The notes beneath the pieces were generated by a model. That model saw only the letters and a program-made list of their open reading frames with translations, was not told where the DNA came from and ran no database searches. 32,274 bases of DNA from Butyrivibrio sp. (lineage in GTDB: Bacteria > Bacillota > Clostridia > Lachnospirales > Lachnospiraceae), in the NCBI GenBank assembly GCA_024688095.1, contig JAILEJ010000494.1:1-32274 (forward strand). Direction: 5' to 3'. Of the stretch, positions 15,764 through 24,351 are shown one piece after another. The position numbers and the translations under genes were made by a program. The first letter of the stretch is position 1. Each line of letters begins with the position of its first letter.

Positions 15764-17873
15764 GGATGTTTCTCAGTATCTTGGTGTCTTTCTTGATGAG
15801 GCAAAGGAACACATTCAGAATCTGAATGACAGTATTATGCAACTAGAAGAGGACCCTACTAACGAGGATTGTATCAATGAAATTTTCAGAGCAGCACACT
15901 CTATGAAAGGTATGGCTGGTACTATGGGCTATAAGCACATGCAGCAGCTTACCCATGATATGGAAGATGTATTCTCTGATGTTCGTAATGGTACACTTAA
16001 AATTGAAAGCAGTATGATCGATACACTGTTCCAGTGTCTGGACGCTATTCAGGCGTATGTTGATAACGTAACAGAGACACAGGATGAAGGTGATGAGGAA
16101 AATGCTAATCTTATCCAGGCACTTGCTGATATCAGAGCAGGAAAAAGCGGCGGAACTGTAGCTGCAGCTGCTGCAGAACCAGCAGCAAAAGAAGCAGAAC
16201 CGGCAGCAGAACAGGATGATGCAAATCAGACTGGATATAATTCTATAAAGATAGACGATTCTATAAAAGGCACAATTGAGGATGCTCAGGGTCAGGGTAA
16301 GAAGATTTACGGACTTAACGTTAAAGTTCAGGAATCATGTATCTTGAAAGCAGCCAGAGCTTTTCTTGTATTTAAGGGAATTGAGGAAGTTGGTGAAATA
16401 GTTGCATCAGAACCTTCAACCCAGGATATTGAAGATGAGAAGTTCGAATTTGATTTCAGCCTTATTATTTCTACTGAAGAAGAAAAAGACAAAATTAAAG
16501 AAATTGTTCTAGGTGTTTCAGAAATTGAAAGCTGTGAAATAGCTGATTTTGATCCTAATGGATCTGCTGCAGCAGAAAAAGAAGCAGCACCAGCAGAGGC
16601 ACCAGCAGCACCCGCAGCACCAGCTCCTAAGAAGGAAGAAGCTTCAAAGCCTGCACCAGCTCCTAAGAAGGAGGCAGCACCGGCAGCTGGAAATAATAAG
16701 AAAGCTGTTGGAAAGCCTGTTGTTAACAGAACAGTTCGTGTTGATATAGAAAAACTTGATGTTTTAATGAATCTTGTAAGTGAGCTTATCATTGCAAAGA
16801 ACTCTCTTATTTCAGCAGCAAATACATCAGGTATAAGTAGTGACGTTAATGAACAGATTGAATACCTTGAAAGTGTTACAACTAATCTTCATGAATCAGT
16901 CATGAAAGTTAGAATGGTACCTATTGAAAGCGTATTACAGAAATTCCCAAGAATGATTAGAGATTTGAATAAGTCTCTTGGTAAGAAAATGGAACTTACC
17001 ATGACTGGTGAAGATACAGAAATGGATAGAACCGTTGTTGATGAAATCGGTGATCCTCTTATGCATCTTCTTAGGAACAGTGCTGATCATGGTATTGAAA
17101 ATGATTCAAATCTTCGTGCTGAAAGAGGTAAGCCTGAAGTTGGACAGATCTTCCTGCACGCATTTCAGGATGGTAACAGCGTTGTTATCGAAGTTGGTGA
17201 TGATGGTAATGGTATTGATGCTGAAGCTGTTAAGAATAAAGCTATTGAAAAAGGCATCATGTCACGTGAACAGGCTGATACTCTTACAGAGAAACAGGCT
17301 GTAGAGCTTTTGTTCCATCCTGGATTCTCTACTGCTAAACAGGTATCTGAAATATCAGGTAGAGGTGTTGGCCTTGATGTTGTTAAGTCAAAGGTTGAAT
17401 CTCTTAGTGGTGAAGTTGATGTAAAGACAAAACTTGGAGAAGGTTCAACATGGATCATAAGACTTCCTCTTACACTTGCTATTATTCAGGCACTGATGGT
17501 AGTAATTGGTGATGAGAAATATGCTATTCCTCTTGATTCAATCCAGAGTATTGAAGATATTTCTCCACAGGATCTTAAATTTGTTGAAAATAAAGAAGTA
17601 ATTAACCTTCGTGGAAATGTTACTCCAATAGTAAGACTTAATGAAGTACTTGACATTGATAGTGAAAAGTCTCCTGATGAAGACCTTATAGTAGTTATAA
17701 CTAAGAAAGGTGAACAGTTTGTTGGTCTTGTTATTGATGAACTTATGGGTCAGCAGGAAATTGTTATCAAACCACTAGGTAAGTATATTAACAAGTGCAA
17801 GATGATCAGCGGTGCAACTATTCTTGGTGATGGTGAAATTGCACTTATTCTTGATACTAATGCATTGGTATAA
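15762..17873 (+). CDS. cheA: Chemotaxis histidine kinase CheA
   Basis: A 703-residue protein. P1 (1-105) carries the phosphorylated H46 in FRAAHSMKGMAGTMGY. An Ala/Glu linker leads to a P2-type CheY/CheB binding domain (about 160-265). A second Ala/Pro/Lys linker (about 270-320) leads to the dimerisation helices P3 (about 325-385). The P4 kinase domain (about 385-560) has the N box HLLRNSADHGIE, GDDGNGID, FHPGFST and GRGVGLDVV. The CheW-like P5 domain (about 565-703) ends the protein. It phosphorylates CheY and CheB in response to receptors. Its ribosome binding site lies inside a strong hairpin (see 15695-15763). Confidence 0.97.
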   Translation: MDVSQYLGVFLDEAKEHIQNLNDSIMQLEEDPTNEDCINEIFRAAHSMKGMAGTMGYKHMQQLTHDMEDVFSDVRNGTLKIESSMIDTLFQCLDAIQAYVDNVTETQDEGDEENANLIQALADIRAGKSGGTVAAAAAEPAAKEAEPAAEQDDANQTGYNSIKIDDSIKGTIEDAQGQGKKIYGLNVKVQESCILKAARAFLVFKGIEEVGEIVASEPSTQDIEDEKFEFDFSLIISTEEEKDKIKEIVLGVSEIESCEIADFDPNGSAAAEKEAAPAEAPAAPAAPAPKKEEASKPAPAPKKEAAPAAGNNKKAVGKPVVNRTVRVDIEKLDVLMNLVSELIIAKNSLISAANTSGISSDVNEQIEYLESVTTNLHESVMKVRMVPIESVLQKFPRMIRDLNKSLGKKMELTMTGEDTEMDRTVVDEIGDPLMHLLRNSADHGIENDSNLRAERGKPEVGQIFLHAFQDGNSVVIEVGDDGNGIDAEAVKNKAIEKGIMSREQADTLTEKQAVELLFHPGFSTAKQVSEISGRGVGLDVVKSKVESLSGEVDVKTKLGEGSTWIIRLPLTLAIIQALMVVIGDEKYAIPLDSIQSIEDISPQDLKFVENKEVINLRGNVTPIVRLNEVLDIDSEKSPDEDLIVVITKKGEQFVGLVIDELMGQQEIVIKPLGKYINKCKMISGATILGDGEIALILDTNALV

Positions 17874-17879
17874 CGATAA

Positions 17880-17907
17880 CTTTTAGTTTCATTTTTTATA
17901 CTAAAGG
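17880..17907 (+). promoter_or_regulatory. Weak hairpin overlapping the cheW ribosome binding site
   Basis: CTTTTAGT (17880-17887) can pair with ACTAAAGG (17900-17907) over 8 bp including one G-U, around a 12-base T-rich loop. The right arm covers the first part of AAAGGAG (17903-17909), the cheW ribosome binding site. The stem is AT-rich and may be only marginally stable. Confidence 0.4.
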
Positions 17908-17915
17908 AGCATATT

Positions 17916-18419
17916 ATGAACGAATTAAGAGATACAGCCGATATCGGCGAACTTATTCAATTTATAGTTATAAGACTCGGTGATGAATCTTATGGCATTG
18001 ATATTAAATATATTGATAACATTGTTAGAATGCAGCAGATAACAAGAGTTCCTCAGGTTGAGGATTATCTGAAGGGCGTTATCAATATCAGAGGTGAAAT
18101 TGTTCCTGTTATGAGTCTTAGACGTAAAATGGGAATAGAAGATGATGAGATAACTGATAAGACTAGAATTATTATTTTAAAGGCTTCTGAGGGAGATCTT
18201 ATTGGAATTATAGTTGATCAGGTTAATCAGGTTCTTACTCTTAGTGCAAATAATATCGAAAAAGTCAGTTATGATAGCAAGAAGCAGGAAAAAAATGCTA
18301 CTTTCATTAGCGGCGTAGGTCATCATGAAAATGGACTTGTTTCTATTCTTGATCTTCAGGCTGTTGAAAGTGAGAGAGATGTTAAAGAAAAATCATCTAA
18401 AGAAAAAGTACAGCAATAA
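17916..18419 (+). CDS. cheW: Chemotaxis coupling protein CheW
   Basis: A 167-residue CheW domain protein, usual length, starting ATG with AAAGGAG six bases upstream. It shows QFIVIRLGDESYGIDIKYIDNIVR, then VPQVEDYLKGVINIRGEIVPVMSLR and GIIVDQVNQVLTL, all standard CheW blocks. It links receptors to CheA P5. The last 15 residues are Lys/Glu/Ser-rich and probably disordered. It lies between cheA and cheC. Confidence 0.96.
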   Translation: MNELRDTADIGELIQFIVIRLGDESYGIDIKYIDNIVRMQQITRVPQVEDYLKGVINIRGEIVPVMSLRRKMGIEDDEITDKTRIIILKASEGDLIGIIVDQVNQVLTLSANNIEKVSYDSKKQEKNATFISGVGHHENGLVSILDLQAVESERDVKEKSSKEKVQQ

Positions 18420-18453
18420 CTGACACCTGACTCTTTTTAAGGAGGACGAAGTA

Positions 18454-19086
18454 TTGGCAGAAATGAATCTGGACGAATTGTCCAACACTTATTTTGATAT
18501 ATTAAAGGAACTTGGTAACATTGGTGCCGGAAATGCTACAACTGCGCTTGCACAGATGCTTGGAATGAAGGTTGATATGTCAGTCCCACAGGTAAGACTC
18601 CTTGATTTTAAAGATGTTGGAGATCTTATGGGTGGTGCTGAACAGATTATGGCTGGTATATATCTGGCTATTGAAGGAGATATTGAAGGAAGTATTATGT
18701 TTCTCCTTGGTCAGGTTGCAGCAAGACATCTTGTTGACAGACTTATGATGCAGGATCCAAAACCTGATGAAGAGCCTTTCAATGATGTTGAATTATCAGC
18801 CATGAAAGAAGTTGGTAATATTATTACCGGTTCTTATCTGAATTCATTATCAATGATGACAAATCTTAAAATGTTACCATCTGTACCGTATCTTGCAATA
18901 GATATGGCAGGGGCTATTCTCAGCGTACCGGCAATTGAATTTGGTATGATGGGAGATAAGATCCTTTTAATAGAAACTATGTTTTTTGATGAAGCTTTGA
19001 GTGGATATTTTATTCTTTTACCTGATATGGATGGATATTCAAAGATATTATCATCTCTTGGTATGGGAGATATTACGATAAGCTGA
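18454..19086 (+). CDS. cheC: CheY-P phosphatase CheC, TTG start
   Basis: A 210-residue protein starting with TTG eight bases after AAGGAGGACG. Both phosphatase centres are intact: D-x3-E-x2-N in DILKELGNIGAGNATTAL with the later VP, and S-x3-E-x2-N in SAMKEVGNIITGSYLNSL with its later VP. CheC removes phosphate from CheY-P and, when bound to CheD, links CheY-P level to receptor modification. cheD follows 17 bases downstream, the usual pair. Confidence 0.95.
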   Translation: MAEMNLDELSNTYFDILKELGNIGAGNATTALAQMLGMKVDMSVPQVRLLDFKDVGDLMGGAEQIMAGIYLAIEGDIEGSIMFLLGQVAARHLVDRLMMQDPKPDEEPFNDVELSAMKEVGNIITGSYLNSLSMMTNLKMLPSVPYLAIDMAGAILSVPAIEFGMMGDKILLIETMFFDEALSGYFILLPDMDGYSKILSSLGMGDITIS

Positions 19087-19103
19087 TGAAAAGGAGCTAG
19101 CTA

Positions 19104-19589
19104 ATGAGTCAGATTATTAAAGTTGGAATGGCTGATCTGAATATTTGCGTTGCCCCAGATGGAATAACAACTCTGGGTTTGGGCTCCTGTGTAGGCATTG
19201 CAGTAAGAGATCCGGTAACAAAGATTGGCGGACTGGCACATATTATGCTTCCCGATTCCAAAGAAATAAAAAATAATTCTAATATTCCAAAGTTTGCAGA
19301 TACAGGAATTGAAGAATTAATAAAAAGGGTAGTTGCCAAAGGCGCTAATCGAGGAAGGCTGGTTGCCAAGATTGCCGGTGGAGCGCAAATGTTTGCTTTT
19401 CAGTCAAGTAATAATGCGATGAGAGTTGGAGACAGAAATGTTGAAGCATCATTGAAAAAACTAAAAGAATTAAATATACCTGTTCTTGCTAAGGATACAG
19501 GTGATAGTTATGGTAGAACCGTAATTTTTTATCCTGAAAATGGTAATTATGTAATTAGGGCTGTTGGTAAGCCTGAAAAAATCATATGA
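19104..19589 (+). CDS. cheD: Chemoreceptor glutamine deamidase CheD
   Basis: A 161-residue protein of normal length. The catalytic residues fall at the known spacing: T23 and C29 in TTLGLGSCVGI and H46 in GGLAHIMLPD. It converts receptor glutamines to glutamates and is controlled by CheC. The ribosome binding site AAGGAG precedes the ATG. The last codons overlap the next gene by four bases (ATGA at 19586-19589), so the small membrane protein downstream is translationally coupled to it. Confidence 0.96.
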   Translation: MSQIIKVGMADLNICVAPDGITTLGLGSCVGIAVRDPVTKIGGLAHIMLPDSKEIKNNSNIPKFADTGIEELIKRVVAKGANRGRLVAKIAGGAQMFAFQSSNNAMRVGDRNVEASLKKLKELNIPVLAKDTGDSYGRTVIFYPENGNYVIRAVGKPEKII

Positions 19590-19936
19590 AACTAAAATTT
19601 GTTAATGAAGCTGAAAAAACAAAATTAATAACACCTTTCGTTACATTATTTGGAACAGCTATTGTTTCAATTGTGACCTTTATCAGAGGTTTTGTGTTTG
19701 GCGAATGGATTGTAATAGTATTTGCCTGTGTACTTATATTTTTGACATTTGGCTTTGTACTAGAAAAAGTTATTGTTCATTTTATGGATGTCAACATGGC
19801 AGAAGAAAGACGTTTAGAAGAAGAGGCTGCTGCAAAAGAGGCTGAAGAAGCCGCTGCAGCAGCAGCTTTAGAAAATGGTGGTGAAATACCGGGTGCTGAT
19901 GAGACAGACAATGATGAAGATAACGAAAAATCATAG
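19586..19936 (+). CDS. Small two-helix membrane protein of unknown function
   Basis: A 116-residue protein that I do not recognise as a named family. Residues about 16-35 and 41-63 are two hydrophobic helices (PFVTLFGTAIVSIVTFI; IVIVFACVLIFLTFGFVL) joined by a short RGFVFGEW turn. Residues about 70-95 are a charged Ala/Glu-rich helix and the tail is acidic. ATGA overlap with cheD and close spacing to the sigma factor gene place it firmly in the operon. In Bacillus no gene stands between cheD and sigD. A role in motility or chemotaxis is inferred from position only. Confidence 0.75.
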   Translation: MKLKFVNEAEKTKLITPFVTLFGTAIVSIVTFIRGFVFGEWIVIVFACVLIFLTFGFVLEKVIVHFMDVNMAEERRLEEEAAAKEAEEAAAAAALENGGEIPGADETDNDEDNEKS

Positions 19937-19953
19937 CTGGAGTTGTTTAACTT

Positions 19954-20727
19954 ATGGATGAAGCGAGCAGAAGCAAGTTATGGAATGAATATTCAAAAAC
20001 CAAGTCATCAGAACTGCGTGAAAAACTCATATTGGAGTATGCACCACTTGTTAAGCTGGTAGCAGGAAGACTTTCTATGTATCTTGGTTTTAATGTAGAA
20101 TATGATGATCTGGTTGGTTATGGCATTTTTGGACTTATAGATGCTATTGATAAATTTGATCTTATGAAGGATGTAAAGTTTGAAACTTATGCAAGCCTTC
20201 GTATTCGTGGTGCGATTCTTGATCAGATAAGAAAGATGGACTGGATACCGCGAACAATAAGACAAAGACAGAAAAAGATTGATACTGCCATTAAAGAAAT
20301 AGAAAGAGATACCGGTCACGTGGCTTCTGATGCTGAAATTGCAAAAAAGATGGATATCTCTGAAGATGAGTATGCAAATTGGCAGAATCAGATGAAAGTT
20401 ACAAATGTTGTTTCTCTGAATGAATTTATGGATCAGGGAAGTGATGTTAAGGAAGATGTTAATAATGCTTCAGCTGGATTTATTAAGCCAGAAGAAGCAA
20501 TTGAAAAAGCTGAACTGAAAAAAATGCTTGCAGAAGCTCTAGAGCTCCTTACAGATAAAGAGAAAAAAGTTATTTTGCTCTATTATTATGAAGAACTTAC
20601 TTTGAAGGAAATAAGCAATGTTCTTGAAGTATCAGAGTCAAGAGTTTCTCAATTGCACACGAGAGCTTTACAGAAAATGAGAGAAAAACTAGGTAAATAT
20701 CTCGGTATCTTAACAGAACTCAGATAA
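19954..20727 (+). CDS. sigD: Motility sigma factor (SigD/FliA/WhiG type)
   Basis: A 257-residue sigma-70 family protein of the usual FliA length. Region 2 has LVGYGIFGLIDAIDKFD, VKFETYASLRIRGAILDQIR and the FliA-type DWIPRTIRQR. Region 3 follows (about 105-140), and region 4 has LTDKEKKVILLYYYEELTLKEI with the SESRVSQLHTRALQKMR recognition helix. It directs transcription of late flagellar and chemotaxis genes. The anti-sigma factor gene flgM is not in the window. Its place near the end of the fla/che operon is as in Bacillus subtilis. Confidence 0.95.
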   Translation: MDEASRSKLWNEYSKTKSSELREKLILEYAPLVKLVAGRLSMYLGFNVEYDDLVGYGIFGLIDAIDKFDLMKDVKFETYASLRIRGAILDQIRKMDWIPRTIRQRQKKIDTAIKEIERDTGHVASDAEIAKKMDISEDEYANWQNQMKVTNVVSLNEFMDQGSDVKEDVNNASAGFIKPEEAIEKAELKKMLAEALELLTDKEKKVILLYYYEELTLKEISNVLEVSESRVSQLHTRALQKMREKLGKYLGILTELR

Positions 20728-20746
20728 TTCAATTTGGGGAGATAAT

Positions 20747-22330
20747 ATGAACGGATATTTTAATCTTGTGATAACGGATAAAGGGACAGCTCTAAAAGTT
20801 TATCCACCTACGGATGGTGGTGAAAATCTTGATGTCAATATTGTTAGGGATTATCTTGACGACCTGAAAATTGAATACGATGTAGTTGTAATTAATGATG
20901 CTGTGACAGAAGCAAGCGGAGAACCTGTTTTTTTTAATGAGGCTAAGATTATGCCTGTTAGAGAAAATTACAGGCTTGATGTTTCAAAAGATAAGATGAC
21001 TGTCACAGCTGTTTTTTATCCTCCTTCAGAAGGTGCTGAACTTATGACAGAGGATGAGGTTATAAAAGACCTTCAATATAGAAAAATCACTTATGGAGTA
21101 GATGTGGATGCAATCCACGAATTTTTTTTAAAAAGAGATTATTGTAAAGAAATTGTCATTGCTAAGGGCCTTGAAGTCAGAGAAGGTCATAATGCATATG
21201 TGGAATATAAATTTAATGTTAATCTGCGCCCAAAACCAACACTTAGGGAAGATGGAAGCGTCGATTATTTTCATCTGAATTTGATTAATAACTGTGAGGA
21301 GGGGGATGTTCTTGCTATTCTTCATATGGAAGACAGAGGAGATCCTGGAATTAATATTTACAATGATGCAATAAAGCCTCATACAGTTAAATCAGCAATA
21401 TTAAAATATGGCAAAAATGTCAATATTAATGAAGAAAAAACAGAGCTTACAGCAGCTACATCAGGACATGTTACCTTAAAAGAAGGTAAAGTAACTGTTT
21501 CTAATGTAATGACTCTTGAAAATGTTGATGTTTCAACAGGTAATATTGAGTATGAAGGCAGTGTTCAGGTTAATGGAATAGTTGCTTCAGGCTTTTCTAT
21601 AAAAGCTGGTGGAAACATTCATATTAAAGGAATAGTTGAAGGTGCTGAACTTAATTCTGGTGCAGATGTTATTCTTGAGCGTGGAATAAATGGAATGGGG
21701 AAGGGTAAGATTACTGCTGAAGGTAATCTTGTTACCAAATTTATTGAAAATGCCACTGTACAGGTTAAGGGTTCTGTTACATCAGAATCAATAATGCATG
21801 CAACAATATTTGCTGGAACAGAGGTCAATGTATCAGGACGCAAAGGTTTTATCGCAGGCGGAAGAGTATGTGCAGGGGAAAAGGTTTCGGCAAAGGCGTT
21901 AGGTTCTGAAATGGGTGCTAATACACTTATTGAAGTCGGAGTAGATCCTACTTTGAAAATAAGAATGAAAGAATTGCAAAAGGGTCTTGTAGAAGCTCAG
22001 AAAAAACTTGAAACTATAAAGCCTACACTTGAAGGAATAACAAAAAAGATAAAATCTGGTGCAAAGTTTACTCCAGAGCAGTTACAATATGCACAGCAGG
22101 TAAATCTTATTAATAAGACATTAAATCAGAAAATTGCAAAGGATTCTGAAGAATTTACCCAGTTACAGGAAAAATTTGCTGATTCAAAGAATGCCGAAGT
22201 ACTTGTCGAAGACAATGCTTATCCTGGAATAACCGTGACAATTGGGGAAATGTCAATGGTTGTCAAGAAAAATGTAAAATATAGTAGATTTGTTTTAAAA
22301 GATGGTGATGTAAAAATCACTCCTTTCTGA
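20747..22330 (+). CDS. fapA: FapA family protein (DUF342, beta-helix)
   Basis: A 527-residue protein preceded by GGGGAG. The N-terminal part (about 1-200) is an alpha/beta domain. Residues about 235-400 are a right-handed beta-helix built of short Gly/Val/Ile turns (SGHVTLKEGKVTV, GSVQVNGIVASG, AGGNIHIKGIVEGAEL), the DUF342 core. Residues about 403-470 are a Lys/Gln/Glu-rich coiled coil, followed by a final beta segment. The family is often called flagellar assembly protein A, but its biochemical role is not established in Firmicutes. It directly follows sigD, a common clostridial order. Confidence 0.88.
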   Translation: MNGYFNLVITDKGTALKVYPPTDGGENLDVNIVRDYLDDLKIEYDVVVINDAVTEASGEPVFFNEAKIMPVRENYRLDVSKDKMTVTAVFYPPSEGAELMTEDEVIKDLQYRKITYGVDVDAIHEFFLKRDYCKEIVIAKGLEVREGHNAYVEYKFNVNLRPKPTLREDGSVDYFHLNLINNCEEGDVLAILHMEDRGDPGINIYNDAIKPHTVKSAILKYGKNVNINEEKTELTAATSGHVTLKEGKVTVSNVMTLENVDVSTGNIEYEGSVQVNGIVASGFSIKAGGNIHIKGIVEGAELNSGADVILERGINGMGKGKITAEGNLVTKFIENATVQVKGSVTSESIMHATIFAGTEVNVSGRKGFIAGGRVCAGEKVSAKALGSEMGANTLIEVGVDPTLKIRMKELQKGLVEAQKKLETIKPTLEGITKKIKSGAKFTPEQLQYAQQVNLINKTLNQKIAKDSEEFTQLQEKFADSKNAEVLVEDNAYPGITVTIGEMSMVVKKNVKYSRFVLKDGDVKITPF

Positions 22331-22356
22331 TACAATAAATTTGGGGAGGTGACTGC

Positions 22357-22743
22357 ATGTCTATAAACAGGGTAGATCTACAGGGAACTATTGTAAGAAC
22401 CAGTGATGTAAGTCATTTAAAACAAGTTGATGATGGGGCAAAAGGGCTGACTGACCAGATTAATTTTCAAAATCAATTCGACAAAGAGGTTAATCAGCGT
22501 TATAATTCTGTCCAGGAGAAAGAAAATGCCGACTTTGGCAATAAGAAATTTGATGCTAAAGAAAAGGGGAGTAATGAGTATCATAAAAACGAAGGCGGCA
22601 AAGACAAAGAAAAAGAAGAGAAAAATAAAGAAAATTTGGGGAGAACAGCTAAAGAGCTTGAGCGAATGGCTGGAACTATGATTAAAAAAGACGGTAAGCC
22701 AATTGATTTGGAAATATCGTCGGGGTTCGATTTTAAGATATAA
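22357..22743 (+). CDS. Small hydrophilic protein of unknown function
   Basis: A 128-residue protein with a strong GGGGAGGTG site before ATG. It has no membrane segment. The N-terminus (INRVDLQGTIVRTSDVSHLK) looks conserved in character, residues about 55-95 are a Lys/Glu-rich disordered region, and the C-terminus (GKPIDLEISSGFDFKI) is more ordered. I recall similar short proteins beside fapA in other clostridia but cannot name a family. Position between fapA and the DUF6115-like gene suggests a motility-related role. Confidence 0.75.
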   Translation: MSINRVDLQGTIVRTSDVSHLKQVDDGAKGLTDQINFQNQFDKEVNQRYNSVQEKENADFGNKKFDAKEKGSNEYHKNEGGKDKEKEEKNKENLGRTAKELERMAGTMIKKDGKPIDLEISSGFDFKI

Positions 22744-22764
22744 TATTTACATGGGATGGGGAGT

Positions 22765-24318
22765 ATGATCAGCGCTACAGAAATAATAATTATTGTTGCC
22801 GGTTTTTTGGCGGTAATATTAGGGTTCATTATTCCTGCAGGTACATCCAGGAAGGATGGTGACTGGCAGGGAAATGGTGATACAGATGGACTTTCCGGCA
22901 AAAATCTTGACAATGTTAAAAATTCAATAGACACTATGGTTGAGGCATCTCTTGAGGATGCCTTTTTGAAGTATGAAAGACGCCTTGATCGCCTTACAAA
23001 TGAGAAAATTTCAGCTATAAATGAGTATTATGAAACTGTTATGAAGGACATTCATGGTAACCATGAAGAAGTTATGTTTATGTATGATATGCTTAATAAT
23101 AAGCATAAAAATCTAAAGAATACAGTTTCAGAAGTAACTCAGAAAGCCAGAGAAGCCAAGGAAGCAGCAAGAGAAGCACAGGATATTGCGTCAAAGGTTC
23201 CATCGATAAAAAATAATGTTTCAAATATCAGTATGGAAAGAAATATTGATAGATCAGATGACGTAGTTTCTGATAATCTAAGTGGAAATTCAGATGCAAA
23301 ATCAGGCATTTCAAGAATAAGAGAAAGTTATGATGAAGAAAAGAGAGTTGTTTATCCTGCTAATAACAGAAGTGTTGAAAAGCCTTCATCAGAGGAACTT
23401 AGAAATTCTGACTGGTCCGCAGTTCTTTCACGTAATATAAAGAAGGAAAGGGCTTTAAGCACAGCATCATTTGAAGAAGGGGACAGAAGAGATACACTTG
23501 TAGAAGAATCTTTAAAGGAAAGAGTAAAAGAAGAAAAAAATGATACGGTTAATGTCGATACTGAAATTTCTTCAGAACAAAACGTATCACAGACAGTTAC
23601 AGATGATATTTTTGCTCCACTTGAACTTGCTGCAGCCAAAAAAGTTAATGTTTCATCTAACAGTTTTTCTGGAAAACTTAAGGATGCTCTTAAAGAAGAA
23701 CTTGTCGATGAAGTTAGAAAAGCATCAGAAACCGCTGATTTAACATCAGAAAAATCACATGATGAGATATCTATGGATTCATATTATCTTGATGAAGATA
23801 CTTCTGTAAATATATCACGTGAAGATAATAATAAATTAGATGATAAACAGATTGAAAATAATGCATTAAAGGATTTAAAAGCCTTTGATGGTATGCATTC
23901 TGATAGTGAAGCATCAGTTATAAGTCAGATGCCCGCACAGTTATCAGAGCCTGTAATAAATCAGATGCCTGCACAAGCATCAGAGCCTGTAATAAATCAG
24001 ATGCCTGTACAAACTGTAGAACCGGTGGTGAATCAGGTACAGTCTAAAGAGCAGGATTCAGTTACACCAAATAGTGATAAGTCTTCAAAGGTTGTTAATA
24101 TTGCTACAGCTAAGGATATTGATTCAAAGAAGAATGTCGCTGAGGAGCAGACAGTTAAAACTTCCAATGATCCTATGTCACAGAATAAGCAGATTCTGGA
24201 AATGCATAAGGCAGGAAAATCAAATATGGTTATTGCCAGAGAACTTGGAGTTGGTATTGGAGAAGTAAAGCTTGTAGTTGATCTTTCAACCAAGCATAAA
24301 AGAGCGAGGCAGGGATAA
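22765..24318 (+). CDS. DUF6115-like membrane-anchored coiled-coil protein
   Basis: About 517 residues. ATG 22765 puts the G-rich GGGATGG five bases upstream; in-frame ATG 22756 is an alternative adding three residues. Residues about 4-23 (ATEIIIIVAGFLAVILGFII) are a single membrane helix. Residues about 45-150 are a coiled coil with Lys/Glu/Ala heptads. Residues about 150-470 are low-complexity and acidic, with three 12-residue repeats. The last 40 residues (NKQILEMHKAGKSNMVIARELGVGIGEVKLVVDLS) resemble a helix-turn-helix and match the DUF6115 C-terminal pattern as I recall it. Topology and gene position equal those of Bacillus SwrB, which activates flagellar export. The SwrB relation is inference. 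Confidence 0.72.
   Translation: MISATEIIIIVAGFLAVILGFIIPAGTSRKDGDWQGNGDTDGLSGKNLDNVKNSIDTMVEASLEDAFLKYERRLDRLTNEKISAINEYYETVMKDIHGNHEEVMFMYDMLNNKHKNLKNTVSEVTQKAREAKEAAREAQDIASKVPSIKNNVSNISMERNIDRSDDVVSDNLSGNSDAKSGISRIRESYDEEKRVVYPANNRSVEKPSSEELRNSDWSAVLSRNIKKERALSTASFEEGDRRDTLVEESLKERVKEEKNDTVNVDTEISSEQNVSQTVTDDIFAPLELAAAKKVNVSSNSFSGKLKDALKEELVDEVRKASETADLTSEKSHDEISMDSYYLDEDTSVNISREDNNKLDDKQIENNALKDLKAFDGMHSDSEASVISQMPAQLSEPVINQMPAQASEPVINQMPVQTVEPVVNQVQSKEQDSVTPNSDKSSKVVNIATAKDIDSKKNVAEEQTVKTSNDPMSQNKQILEMHKAGKSNMVIARELGVGIGEVKLVVDLSTKHKRARQG
23917..24024 (+). repeat. 36-base tandem repeat, three units
   Basis: Units 23917-23952, 23953-23988 and 23989-24024 encode VISQMPAQLSEP, VINQMPAQASEP and VINQMPVQTVEP, with a partial fourth (VVNQVQ). 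They lie in the disordered linker of the DUF6115-like protein. Confidence 0.9.
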
Positions 24319-24328
24319 TTGAGTTATT

Positions 24329-24351
24329 CTAATATAGAATATTAGTTTTTT
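24329..24351 (+). terminator. Short intrinsic terminator at the end of the fla/che cluster
   Basis: CTAATAT (24329-24335) and ATATTAG (24339-24345) form a 7-bp stem with a 3-base loop, followed at once by six T. The stem is AT-rich, so termination may be partial. It separates the motility operon from the MltG-like gene. Confidence 0.55.

Noticed and set aside
16328..16792. Minus-strand open frame of 154 codons rich in Ala/Gly/Ser.
   Set aside because: It is the mirror of the CheA Ala/Pro linker, whose codon bias keeps the opposite frame open.
18431..18444. Small stem CTCTTT/AAGGAG covering the cheC ribosome binding site.
   Set aside because: It would have a two-base loop; at most four or five weak pairs can form, so it is not comparable with the cheA hairpin.
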